Assembly (NCBI GenBank): GCA_937894825.1
Contig: CALCQT010000550.1
Span: 1 to 13,812, forward strand
Length of the DNA stretch: 13,812 bases
Source of the DNA: an uncultured Anaerolineaceae bacterium
Lineage (GTDB): Bacteria > Chloroflexota > Anaerolineae > Anaerolineales > Anaerolineaceae
Direction: 5' to 3'
Below, in pieces: positions 7,166 to 13,812 of the stretch; the stretch's first letter is position 1, and every line of letters begins with the position of its first letter. The notes under the pieces are model-generated. The model was given only the letters and a program-made list of their open reading frames with translations. It searched no databases and had not been told where the DNA came from. The position numbers were made by a program, and so were the translations under genes.

Positions 7166-8068
7166 TTATCTTTTCAGGTGGTTAACTTGACGGAAATATG
7201 GATTTCTTCTTACGTCATTTCCTAGAAGTCCGACATCTTCAAAATTGAGGCCTTTTTTCCATATTACATATGGTAAACATAGTTGATCTCGTCCACCTGA
7301 TTCTCTAAATTCTTGCCACCAAGTTTGATTGATTTCTTTACATATTGATGAATGTTGGCGAAAAACAATCGGGCATTCGTAAACACCGAAATGCTCCGGA
7401 AAATTATCTTTGCGATATCTTTTCACCTGCTTTTTTATTAACTCGTAATGCCCCTTTTTTAATATCTTACAAGCAATAGCTTCTGCATAGATGCAATCTC
7501 TATTCGCCATATTATGCAACGCAAATCCAGACTTATTATTAATAAATTCCAGAAGGTCAGATGGATAGCCATATAGAATAATATTTCCATCCAGATATAT
7601 TGAGTATTCGTAATCTGGGAAAATAGAAAATGGATGCATTTTGCAATATCGATTTTTATAAATGCCATCCAACTTTTCAATTTCGTAAGGAAGAGAAAAT
7701 TCTTTGTATTTCCAAATTGAAGGTTTATTAAAGTGTTGATCGCCAATATAATAATAGTCACACTGAGGGTCAATAACAATAGGCTCAGAAAGAGTGTCAT
7801 AAGCACCGTATATTACAGTGTAAACAGCGATTCTTGCGTTCGTCTTTTTACTATGTGGCTGGATATCCAAAATATTGGGGTGGCTGATTCTCCTGATTCG
7901 ATAACTCCGTATCTTTTTACAGAATTCGTTTTTGATTGCTCCGAAATGTCGTGATTCTAAGTTATTTATTGTTAAGTACAATAACTGCCCAAGTTTATAT
8001 GAATCTGAATTCACGATATTCAAGTATTCCTGATTCATCTCCATTATTATTCGTGGATCAATATGCAT
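7166..8068 (-). CDS. TOD1/MUCI70 family (former DUF616) glycosyltransferase-like protein
   Basis: The 300-residue protein resembles the TOD1/MUCI70 (DUF616) family of putative glycosyltransferases. After a variable N-terminal region of about 75 residues come IAVYTVIYGAYDTL (80-93), CDYYYIGD (103-110), a basic NRYCKMHP (139-146), PDYEYSIYLDGNI (151-163) with a DxN-type acidic motif likely to bind the donor or metal, and GRDQLCLPYVIWKKG (259-273), the typical RDQxxxPYxxWK block. By family it should act in the cytoplasm on a nucleotide sugar, but bacterial members are little studied. The ATG at 8066-8068 follows the preceding GT2 stop by six bases, with GGA overlapping that stop as the likely ribosome site, so the two are probably translated together. 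An alternative ATG eight codons in is possible. Confidence 0.8.
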   Translation of the reverse strand: MHIDPRIIMEMNQEYLNIVNSDSYKLGQLLYLTINNLESRHFGAIKNEFCKKIRSYRIRRISHPNILDIQPHSKKTNARIAVYTVIYGAYDTLSEPIVIDPQCDYYYIGDQHFNKPSIWKYKEFSLPYEIEKLDGIYKNRYCKMHPFSIFPDYEYSIYLDGNIILYGYPSDLLEFINNKSGFALHNMANRDCIYAEAIACKILKKGHYELIKKQVKRYRKDNFPEHFGVYECPIVFRQHSSICKEINQTWWQEFRESGGRDQLCLPYVIWKKGLNFEDVGLLGNDVRRNPYFRQVNHLKR

Positions 8069-8074
8069 TTCAAT

Positions 8075-8947
8075 TTATCCATAAGTTTTGACAGTTTTCC
8101 CAAAATAGTGGTGCCGAAAATCCATATAAGCATCTTTAACAGCTTGAAGGTAAACTTTCTTTCGATCAAACAGGAATATTATTTTTAATAATTTATAGAA
8201 CATGAAAAATAGTGTTCCCCAATGACGATACGTTTGGAAAATCCAAAAACCGTTGCGGAATTGATAGTAGTATCGTAATGGCTCTGCCCATCCATAGCCA
8301 AATAATTTTTGTCCAAATATTGATATATATTTTGTTGTTGCTGGTTTATGTAGAAGGATGGCTGTGTTGCTTTGAATAACGCGGAACCCTTCTTTTCTTG
8401 CTCTCAAACAGTAATCGACATCCAATCCATCAACGAACAAATTTTCTTTGAAACCACCCAGAATATCATTGAGGATCAGATTAATCATGTTTCCTGACAT
8501 CATCAACCAAGTAACGTCTTTTACTCCTGAAGTTGATATGAGTTTATGCTTGTGTCGGTCATAATCATATTGAGGGCCTATGATTGCTATTCGCTCATCA
8601 GCGGCTGAAAATAGATCTTCAATAAAAATCTCAACAATATTATTTCCGCATACACTATCTTGATTGATTAGTAGACACCATGAATAGCTATCAGATAAAG
8701 CTTTCTTCATAATAAAATTCATTCCTGAGCATAATCCAATATTTTCTGGGAAATGAAAATATTGGATTGAACAGAAACTAATTCCCATTAACATATCCAT
8801 AACCGCATTGGGTAATTTACTAAAGGAATTATCAACTAAATAAATCGCTCCAACTTTGTCAGATAACGATACGATATTCTGGATGTCGCTTTCTTCTGGA
8901 AAATACAATACAATTCCGGCTGCGATATTATCTTTAGAAAGCTTCAT
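8075..8947 (-). CDS. Family 2 glycosyltransferase, rhamnosyltransferase (RfbF)-like
   Basis: The 290-residue protein follows the RfbF/rhamnosyltransferase-like GT2 layout: AAGIVLYFPEESDI (9-22), IYLVDNS (35-41), FPENIGLCSGMNF (66-78), WCLLINQDSV (90-99), IIGPQYD (122-128) and VDGLDVDYCLRARKEGF (172-188), the conserved acidic stretch near the catalytic base. The metal-binding motif that reads DQDS in many relatives reads NQDS here, so the first acid is replaced. Related WbbL-type enzymes also carry N at this place, so this need not inactivate it. The C-terminal third has hydrophobic, aromatic-rich segments (about 230-260) that suggest membrane contact. It should add a deoxysugar such as rhamnose or a similar residue to the repeat unit. 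It starts 22 bases after the GT4 stop and ends six bases before the next gene. Confidence 0.88.
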   Translation of the reverse strand: MKLSKDNIAAGIVLYFPEESDIQNIVSLSDKVGAIYLVDNSFSKLPNAVMDMLMGISFCSIQYFHFPENIGLCSGMNFIMKKALSDSYSWCLLINQDSVCGNNIVEIFIEDLFSAADERIAIIGPQYDYDRHKHKLISTSGVKDVTWLMMSGNMINLILNDILGGFKENLFVDGLDVDYCLRARKEGFRVIQSNTAILLHKPATTKYISIFGQKLFGYGWAEPLRYYYQFRNGFWIFQTYRHWGTLFFMFYKLLKIIFLFDRKKVYLQAVKDAYMDFRHHYFGKTVKTYG

Positions 8948-8969
8948 AGAACCAAGCCTACTTTTTTCA

Positions 8970-10163
8970 TTATTTCCTCATCCGGAAAAGGCAATCAGCA
9001 TAAAAATTTTCCAGTTGCGCAGCTTCTTTTGATATATCATAGCCGGCGCTGATTATTTCTTCATGGGTGTCATTGCGAGGATAATCCAGCCCAAATTTCA
9101 GCGTTTCCGTTGCCCAGTCACAGGGAGAAGAATTGAGCGATAGAAACCGCACCAGATCGGTAACTTCCAATTCTTTAGGGACGCAAGTCGATGCAATTAC
9201 CGGTAAACCTGATGCTTGGGCTTCAATACCAACGATACCTAATCCTTCGTATAATGATGGAAAGAGAAAAACATCCATCGCCTGATAGAAGTCGGCAGGT
9301 TCCTTTTGAATACCGGCAAAAATAACATTTGGAGTCAAGTTCAACCGGCTGACTTTTTCTTTTATTATCGGGAGTAATGGCCCATTGCCAATCAATAGGA
9401 GAACTGAATCTGGTTTTAATTGATGAATTTCCGCAAAAATATCAATCAGAAAATCATGATTTTTTTGGTTGTTGAACCTCCCGATATGTCCTATGACAAA
9501 TTGGTTTTTAATTTGGTATTGCTTTCGGATTTTGTCACGTATTTGTGCATTAAAAGTAAATTTATCCGTCTCAATAGCATATTTTAAAATTCTTACATTT
9601 CCATCCGTAAAATACCGCTCACCGAATAACCATTTGGCGGAATGAGCAGATGATGCCCATAGATCGGTCGGAAAGACTTTAGCGAAAGGACGTAGGATAT
9701 GTTTCATACAATTTCGTTTGAATTCCCCTTTCCCTGCGGTGCTATGACTGTGTGCGATTCTAATGGGAACTCCCACTTGCTGTGCCGCCATCAAAGGGAA
9801 AATACTTAATGAATTGAGATGGGAATGAACGATTTTGTATTGATTTTTTCGGAACAGGCTGGTCAGGTCTTTCTGATTCTCGAAAAAATCTTGGTATGGT
9901 GCTACTGTATAGACTCTACCTCCCAGTACATTTACTTCTTCTTCCCAGGAATAAGTCGAATCGGCATCAACGATCAAATCAAACTGATAACGGTTCCGAT
10001 TAATATGCCGATAATAATTTATCACAAACGTTTCAACTCCGCTTCTAACCGTTTTCCCGACGATGTGTGCAATCCGAATTGGTTGTTCAGCCGAGTTGGA
10101 AAGCACGGGGATTTCTTCCACTTCTTTTTGAGCAAACATTTTATTTCTAACTCGTCTCCCCAT
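8970..10163 (-). CDS. Family 4 glycosyltransferase (CapH/EpsF-like, GT-B fold)
   Basis: The 397-residue protein has the two Rossmann domains of a GT-B enzyme. The N-terminal acceptor domain starts RIAHIVGKTVRSGVETFVIN (30-49), close to the CapH/EpsF subgroup, and contains IVHSHLNSLS (111-120) and IAHSHS (136-141). The C-terminal donor domain has VIGHIGRFNNQKNHDFL (223-239), LLLIGNGPLL (255-264) and the retaining-enzyme motif EGLGIVGIEAQASGLPVIAS with the paired acids Glu306 and Glu314. It should transfer a sugar to the lipid-linked intermediate, probably soon after priming. The ATG at 10161-10163 overlaps the end of the sugar transferase by 17 bases but has no good ribosome site; an internal ATG at 10137-10139 would drop eight residues outside the fold. 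Base composition falls sharply here compared with the gene upstream. Confidence 0.9.
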   Translation of the reverse strand: MGRRVRNKMFAQKEVEEIPVLSNSAEQPIRIAHIVGKTVRSGVETFVINYYRHINRNRYQFDLIVDADSTYSWEEEVNVLGGRVYTVAPYQDFFENQKDLTSLFRKNQYKIVHSHLNSLSIFPLMAAQQVGVPIRIAHSHSTAGKGEFKRNCMKHILRPFAKVFPTDLWASSAHSAKWLFGERYFTDGNVRILKYAIETDKFTFNAQIRDKIRKQYQIKNQFVIGHIGRFNNQKNHDFLIDIFAEIHQLKPDSVLLLIGNGPLLPIIKEKVSRLNLTPNVIFAGIQKEPADFYQAMDVFLFPSLYEGLGIVGIEAQASGLPVIASTCVPKELEVTDLVRFLSLNSSPCDWATETLKFGLDYPRNDTHEEIISAGYDISKEAAQLENFYADCLFRMRK

Positions 10164-11610
10164 GCAGCACGGCCGGGATGGTCTGGAACAGGATGCACAC
10201 GTCCTTCCAGATCGACCAGGTCATGATGTACTGGTAATCCATGGCGGCGTGTTCCTCGATGGTGCAATCATTCCGGCCGCTGACCTGCCACAACCCGGTC
10301 AATCCGGGCAGGACCAAATCGGCGTAAGCGATCCCGGGACCATATTGTTCCACCGCCGCACCGATGACGATCGGCCGTGGCCCGACCAGGCTCATCTCGC
10401 CTTTCAGGATGTTGATCAGTTGCGGCAGCTCGTCCAGACTGGTGCGGCGCAGGAAACGCCCCATCCGTGTCACGCGCGGATCGTTGGATAACTTTTGGTA
10501 GGCGTCCCATTCGGCTTTGGCCGCCGGGTTGGCCTCCAGATAGTCCCGCAGCTTCAAGTCCGCGCCGTCCACCATTGTGCGGAATTTAATCATGCCGAAG
10601 GTCTTTCCGCCTTTGCCGCGCCGCTTTTGAACGTAAAAAGCCGGCCCGGGAGAATCCAACCGGATCAGCAGCATCAGCAGCAGGAACAGCGGCGATATCA
10701 GGATCAGCCCCGCGCCGCACAGCACCACATCCGCCAACCGTTTGGTCCATTGCCCGCGCCGGCGCAGCAGCGGATGCGACATGGAGAGACCGTAATAGCT
10801 CCCATATTGGCTGAACTGTACCCCGCACAATTCGCTGAGCGTCCCCGGCCGGTCCAGCGCCACGATCGTGCTGACGTAAGACCGGTAGACCTTTCGTTTC
10901 TTGAGCAAGGTTTCGGCTGCTTCGCCAAGAATCACCAGTGTGGTGAAATGTTGTTCTTGCAGCGTTTGCTGGAAAGCCGTTTCCGGCAGCAGCGGGATCT
11001 TCGCTGGAACCGCATTCGCTTCGCTCGGCGCGTCCTCCGCGCAGCCGATCACCGGACGCAATCCGGCCTCCGGGTGCGCCTGCAAATAATCCACTGCCAC
11101 GTTTAGGTCGTCAACCGTTTTTGCCAGCAGCCCGACCGGCAGTCCCCAAATCCCCAGTGCCTGCATGATCCGCCGGCAGAGAATCCGCGTCAGCGGGCCG
11201 GACAGAACCTGGGCAGCCCAGAAGCCATAGAAAAACGAGCGCGATTGGGTCGAGCCGGCTTTGGCCGCGAAGAAAAGCGCCGTCATGAAGGACCCCACGA
11301 AGAAAACGTCGACCACAATGCGCCGGATCTGCTCCTCCACCGGAATGCCCAGCGGTTCATACAGCCCCTGCATGACGTTCAGTGCGCAATAGAGCAGGAA
11401 AATCGGCACAAAGTTCAGCTCATCGGCTACTTTTAGCGGGCCGAGGATCCAACTGCGCAGCAGCCAGGTCAGCCCGAGCGCGATCAGGATGGAGAGCGCG
11501 TCCGCCATCAGCAGACCGATCCCCATGCCGATGCGGGCGCGGGAGACAGCGAAAGCAGGTATTCGTGTCTGCGTTTGTGCAGACTGGTTATTTTGCTTTG
11601 GCTTTTTCAC
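10147..11610 (-). CDS. wbaP: WbaP-type undecaprenyl-phosphate sugar-1-phosphate transferase
   Basis: This polyprenyl-phosphate hexose-1-phosphate transferase would start the repeat unit by placing a sugar phosphate, often galactose or glucose, on undecaprenyl phosphate. Numbering from the GTG at 11608-11610 (487 residues): four hydrophobic helices lie in residues 27-140, a CoA_binding_3-like domain in about 155-275, one re-entrant or transmembrane helix at 297-316, then the catalytic Bac_transf domain with [10 protein letters not shown] (342-351), the WbaP-like [18 protein letters not shown] segment (367-384), the Asp-Glu pair in SLDELPQL (393-394), MSLVGPRP and [15 protein letters not shown]. 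The frame stays open to an ATG at 11670, but that would overlap the kinase gene by 83 bases; the GTG overlaps by 23 and has GGA five bases upstream. The start is therefore uncertain, the function is not. The gene is G+C-rich like the kinase. Confidence 0.9.
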   Translation of the reverse strand: MKKPKQNNQSAQTQTRIPAFAVSRARIGMGIGLLMADALSILIALGLTWLLRSWILGPLKVADELNFVPIFLLYCALNVMQGLYEPLGIPVEEQIRRIVVDVFFVGSFMTALFFAAKAGSTQSRSFFYGFWAAQVLSGPLTRILCRRIMQALGIWGLPVGLLAKTVDDLNVAVDYLQAHPEAGLRPVIGCAEDAPSEANAVPAKIPLLPETAFQQTLQEQHFTTLVILGEAAETLLKKRKVYRSYVSTIVALDRPGTLSELCGVQFSQYGSYYGLSMSHPLLRRRGQWTKRLADVVLCGAGLILISPLFLLLMLLIRLDSPGPAFYVQKRRGKGGKTFGMIKFRTMVDGADLKLRDYLEANPAAKAEWDAYQKLSNDPRVTRMGRFLRRTSLDELPQLINILKGEMSLVGPRPIVIGAAVEQYGPGIAYADLVLPGLTGLWQVSGRNDCTIEEHAAMDYQYIMTWSIWKDVCILFQTIPAVLHGETS

Positions 11611-13186
11611 TTTTTCCGTAATAACTCTGATAAGCCGAATAATTACTGTAGTATTGATAGCGATAGGCATAGGGCTTGCCTTGCAGGTCCACGTTGTTCA
11701 GCACGACGCCCAGGATGTGCGCGTTGACCTGCTGGAACTGCATAATCGTCTGGCGCAGCCCGCTGCGGCGCGTTTTACCCGGCCGTACCACCAGGATCAC
11801 GCCCGCGTCGGTCACCGCCAGCGCCGGCGGTGTGTCGAGCAGCACGATATCGGCTGTCTGCTGCATGTCGGCGATAATGCGCCGCATACGCTGGGAGCCG
11901 ATCAGTTCCGAAGGGTTGGGCGGGATCATGCCGCTGGTCAGGATGCGCAGATTCTCCACGCCGGACGGCCGCAGCAGGTTGGTGACCAAGTCGTTCGGTT
12001 GGGAGAAGAGCGTGCTCAGCCCGTACTGGTTGGTCAGCTTCCAGCGCGTGTGGATGCGCGGTTTGCGCAGGTCGCAGTCGGTCAAAATGACGTTTTGACC
12101 GTTCTGCGCCAGCACCACCGCCAGGTTGCTGATGGTGGTGGTCTTCCCTTCCTGCGGCTCGGTACTGGTCACCAGCACGGCGCGCAGCGGCGTATCGACG
12201 CTGGCGTAACTGACGTTGGTGCGCAGCGCACGATAGGCCTCGGCCGACGGCGAGCGCGGCTCGCTCACCGTGATCAACGCTTCCTCATCTTCCGTTTTGA
12301 AATGGTTGATCACGCCCAGCACCGGCAGTTTGAAAATGTTGGTGATATCCTCCGGCGTTTTGATCGTATCGTCCAGCGCCTCGCGCACAAAAATGACGCC
12401 GGCAGCCAGCAGGAAACCGATCATGGCCGCGATGGCGGTGTTCATCAGGACGCGCGGTTTGACCGGCGTTTCTTCCGGACGGGCCGGTTCAACCTGTACG
12501 ATGGAAGACACGGATTGCGCTTCCGAAAGGCGGATCTGCTCGTAAGACTGCTGCAGACCCATGTAAATTTCCTGGTACTGGCGCACTTTTGCTTCGAGGG
12601 TATCTTTTTCGGCCAGTGTAGCGGCGGCGGCGGCCCGTGTTTCGTAGGACCCAATGTTGGCTTCCGCCTCGCGCATCTGCTGTTCCAGCGCATTCTTGGA
12701 TTGGGCGAAGCGCTGGGATTGAATGTCCTGGATATAATCGGCGAACACAGCCACGATCGCGTTGGCGATGGCGGCTGACTCGTTCGGATCTTCTGTTTCA
12801 ACCTTGAGCGTCATGAGCTGCGTGTCCCGGATAGTGGCGACGCTGATCATCTTCTTCAGATCTTCCAGCGGGTAGGACAGCCCGAGCTGAGTACCGACCG
12901 TCGTCAGAATGTTGTCGGTAACCAGCAACTCGGAGTAGGTGTTGGTCAGTTTCTGAGACATCAGTACGGAGTTGTAATCCGTGGTCTTGTTGGCCGCGGC
13001 TTCGTTGACCAGCACGGTGGTGGATGCCTGATAGATCGGCGTCATGCGGCTGCTGACGAGAAAACCGATGATGCCTGTCACCAGTGCCGCCAGCAGGATC
13101 AACCAGGCCCAGTTCCAGAACAGGGTAAGATATTTCAGAAGATCGATTTCGTCGTCCTGCCCGTTGATTGTGTTCTCAAATTCCAT
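11588..13186 (-). CDS. Fused Wzz-type chain-length regulator and BY-family tyrosine kinase
   Basis: The 532-residue membrane protein combines a polysaccharide co-polymerase and an autokinase. The Wzz part has a first helix at 27-45, an extracytoplasmic region with coiled-coil-like stretches (about 160-225), a proline motif ARPEETPVKPR (235-245) and a second helix at 249-267. The cytoplasmic kinase has Walker A in STEPQEGKTTT (341-351), Walker A' in VILTDCDLRKPR (366-377) and Walker B in IVLLDTPP (447-454). Its tail carries nine tyrosines within residues 506-523, the autophosphorylation cluster. Oddly, after AVTDA (457-461) the sequence goes straight to GVILVV, whereas relatives have about eight more residues there. 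A cluster phosphatase upstream would reverse the phosphorylation. The ATG is supported by AAAGGA (13194-13199) seven bases upstream. Fusion in one chain of this length recalls Chloroflexota and some Gram-positive homologues. Confidence 0.92.
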   Translation of the reverse strand: MEFENTINGQDDEIDLLKYLTLFWNWAWLILLAALVTGIIGFLVSSRMTPIYQASTTVLVNEAAANKTTDYNSVLMSQKLTNTYSELLVTDNILTTVGTQLGLSYPLEDLKKMISVATIRDTQLMTLKVETEDPNESAAIANAIVAVFADYIQDIQSQRFAQSKNALEQQMREAEANIGSYETRAAAAATLAEKDTLEAKVRQYQEIYMGLQQSYEQIRLSEAQSVSSIVQVEPARPEETPVKPRVLMNTAIAAMIGFLLAAGVIFVREALDDTIKTPEDITNIFKLPVLGVINHFKTEDEEALITVSEPRSPSAEAYRALRTNVSYASVDTPLRAVLVTSTEPQEGKTTTISNLAVVLAQNGQNVILTDCDLRKPRIHTRWKLTNQYGLSTLFSQPNDLVTNLLRPSGVENLRILTSGMIPPNPSELIGSQRMRRIIADMQQTADIVLLDTPPALAVTDAGVILVVRPGKTRRSGLRQTIMQFQQVNAHILGVVLNNVDLQGKPYAYRYQYYSNYSAYQSYYGKSEKAKAK

Positions 13187-13214
13187 GGATGATTCCTTTG
13201 TTGATCAAGAGATA

Positions 13215-13243
13215 ATGATAAAAATGTCAATCGTCGGCTTGAA
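13215..13243 (-). promoter_or_regulatory. Possible sigma-70-type promoter before the kinase gene
   Basis: On the minus strand TATCAT (13215-13220, five of six consensus bases) lies 17 bases after TTCAAG (13238-13243, three of six). It is 28 bases before the kinase ATG, leaving a short leader with the ribosome site. A perfect TTGACA (13225-13230) overlaps this region but has no good -10 box at the right distance. This is pattern matching in an A+T-rich stretch and is only weakly supported. Confidence 0.3.
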
Positions 13244-13341
13244 CCGGACGCTTCAACAACAATTTGAAATAGGATTGGAAGAATTTGTGCGAATAACGTT
13301 GCTTTGGAGAATATCAGACCCATGATGGATTTTGAGGATTT

Positions 13342-13396
13342 CGAACGAAGTGAATGCGTAGCTCGACTCCGTTTCACTCCGTTCGTCCTTAAAGGA
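13342..13396. repeat. Palindromic intergenic element
   Basis: CGAACGAAGTGAA (13342-13354) and TTCACTCCGTTCG (13373-13385) form a 13-base inverted repeat with one mismatch (a G-U pair in RNA of one strand) around an 18-base loop. Directly next to it is a perfect small palindrome, TCCTTAAAGGA (13386-13396), and then GCAAGCGAAAATGACA. Neither strand shows a T-run after the stem, so it is not a standard intrinsic terminator, although it lies just downstream of the phosphatase gene. The form recalls dispersed REP/MITE-like intergenic palindromes; whether it is repeated elsewhere cannot be seen here. Confidence 0.5.
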
Positions 13397-13424
13397 TGCA
13401 AGCGAAAATGACATATTTGTGTTT

Positions 13425-13812
13425 TTATGGCGGTCCGGATGGGGCAAAGCGGCGTAGTATGACCGGAAAAGCCCGGTCGATTTCGGAGAAGAGATGAGCC
13501 GCGATTTCGTCGGCATGGACAAACCTGTCTCTGGCAGGATCGGGAATGTCATAGGTCTTTCCCGTGCTGAATTCGCTCAGCAGGAAGATTTTTTCCCGCT
13601 GTGCGGCGAATTCGATTTGCAGGGCTTCTTTCTGCCCCGCTTCCATTGTGAGGATCAGGTCCGCATCCGCCAGGATCGCGAAGGTCACTTCCCGCGCCCG
13701 GTGCTCGCTCAGGTCCAGCCCGGCCTGCTGTGCGGCGCGAATAGCCCGCGGGTGGGCCCCACCCGGCTGCTCGATCCAGGTGCCGGCGCTGCCGGTGACC
13801 CATCCGGCGGCG
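13425..13812 (-). CDS. Low-molecular-weight protein-tyrosine phosphatase, C-terminal part (5' end cut by window)
   Basis: The frame is open from the right edge to the stop at 13425-13427 and gives 128 residues; family members have about 150, so roughly the first 30-35, including the CX5R catalytic loop, lie outside the window. What is visible fits the family well: SAGTW soon after the edge, GAHPRAIRAAQQAGLDLSEH, the block ADLILTMEAGQKEAL, and DIPDP carrying the general-acid aspartate. A GTG at 13686-13688 is only an internal valine, not the start. Such phosphatases remove phosphate from BY-kinases and their tyrosine tails, and the gene sits upstream of that kinase in the same direction, so a kinase/phosphatase pair is likely. 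A protein-arginine phosphatase of the same fold cannot be excluded without the N-terminal loop. Confidence 0.88.
   Translation of the reverse strand, partial: AAGWVTGSAGTWIEQPGGAHPRAIRAAQQAGLDLSEHRAREVTFAILADADLILTMEAGQKEALQIEFAAQREKIFLLSEFSTGKTYDIPDPARDRFVHADEIAAHLFSEIDRAFPVILRRFAPSGPP

Noticed and set aside
11489..12778. A 429-codon open frame on the plus strand across the kinase and transferase genes
   Set aside because: It lies antisense to two well-supported genes in G+C-rich DNA, is dominated by His, Arg, Gln and Asp without any recognisable domain, and is a typical reading-frame shadow.
13549..13803. An 84-codon minus-strand frame at the right edge
   Set aside because: The phosphatase frame covers the same bases and has the conserved family motifs; this one is Arg/Gly/Pro-rich shadow.

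Overview
The window is most of one exopolysaccharide/capsule biosynthesis cluster of the Wzx/Wzy-dependent type. Every convincing gene lies on the minus strand, so the cluster is transcribed from high to low coordinates. Both ends are cut by the window: a phosphatase loses its start at the right edge and a methyltransferase loses its end at the left edge. I see no RNA genes, CRISPR arrays, transposases or integrases.

Region 1 (about 10.1-13.8 kb, G+C-rich) is the regulatory and initiating module. It holds a low-molecular-weight tyrosine phosphatase, an intergenic stretch with a palindromic element and a possible promoter, a fused Wzz-type chain-length regulator/BY-family tyrosine kinase with a nine-tyrosine tail, and a WbaP-type undecaprenyl-phosphate sugar-1-phosphate transferase that would start repeat-unit assembly.

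Region 2 (about 2.3-10.1 kb, becoming very A+T-rich) is the serotype-like cargo that builds and modifies the repeat unit. In transcription order it encodes a GT4 glycosyltransferase (CapH/EpsF-like), a GT2 rhamnosyltransferase-like enzyme, a TOD1/MUCI70 (former DUF616) family protein, an extended SDR epimerase/dehydratase, a TupA-like ATP-grasp protein, a second GT2 enzyme and a Wzy polymerase. Region 3 (about 0.7-2.3 kb) returns to higher G+C and encodes the Wzx flippase. After a 334-base gap comes the start of a class I SAM-dependent methyltransferase.

Together the genes describe loading of a first sugar on the lipid carrier, extension by three or more transferases, possible amino-acid-type decoration (ATP-grasp) and methylation, flipping by Wzx, polymerisation by Wzy, and length control by a kinase/phosphatase pair. 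The single-polypeptide Wzz-kinase fusion of about 530 residues, and the style of the intergenic palindromic element, suggest an Anaerolineae-like Chloroflexota or a Gram-positive-like bacterium. This is inferred from remembered family patterns and is only moderately supported.

The most notable anomaly is in the BY-kinase. About eight residues normally found just after the Walker B strand appear to be missing in frame, although Walker A, A', B and the tyrosine tail are intact. I found no clear sign of a wholly new system; the less-characterised parts are the TupA-like and TOD1/MUCI70-like proteins and the two long gene-free gaps.
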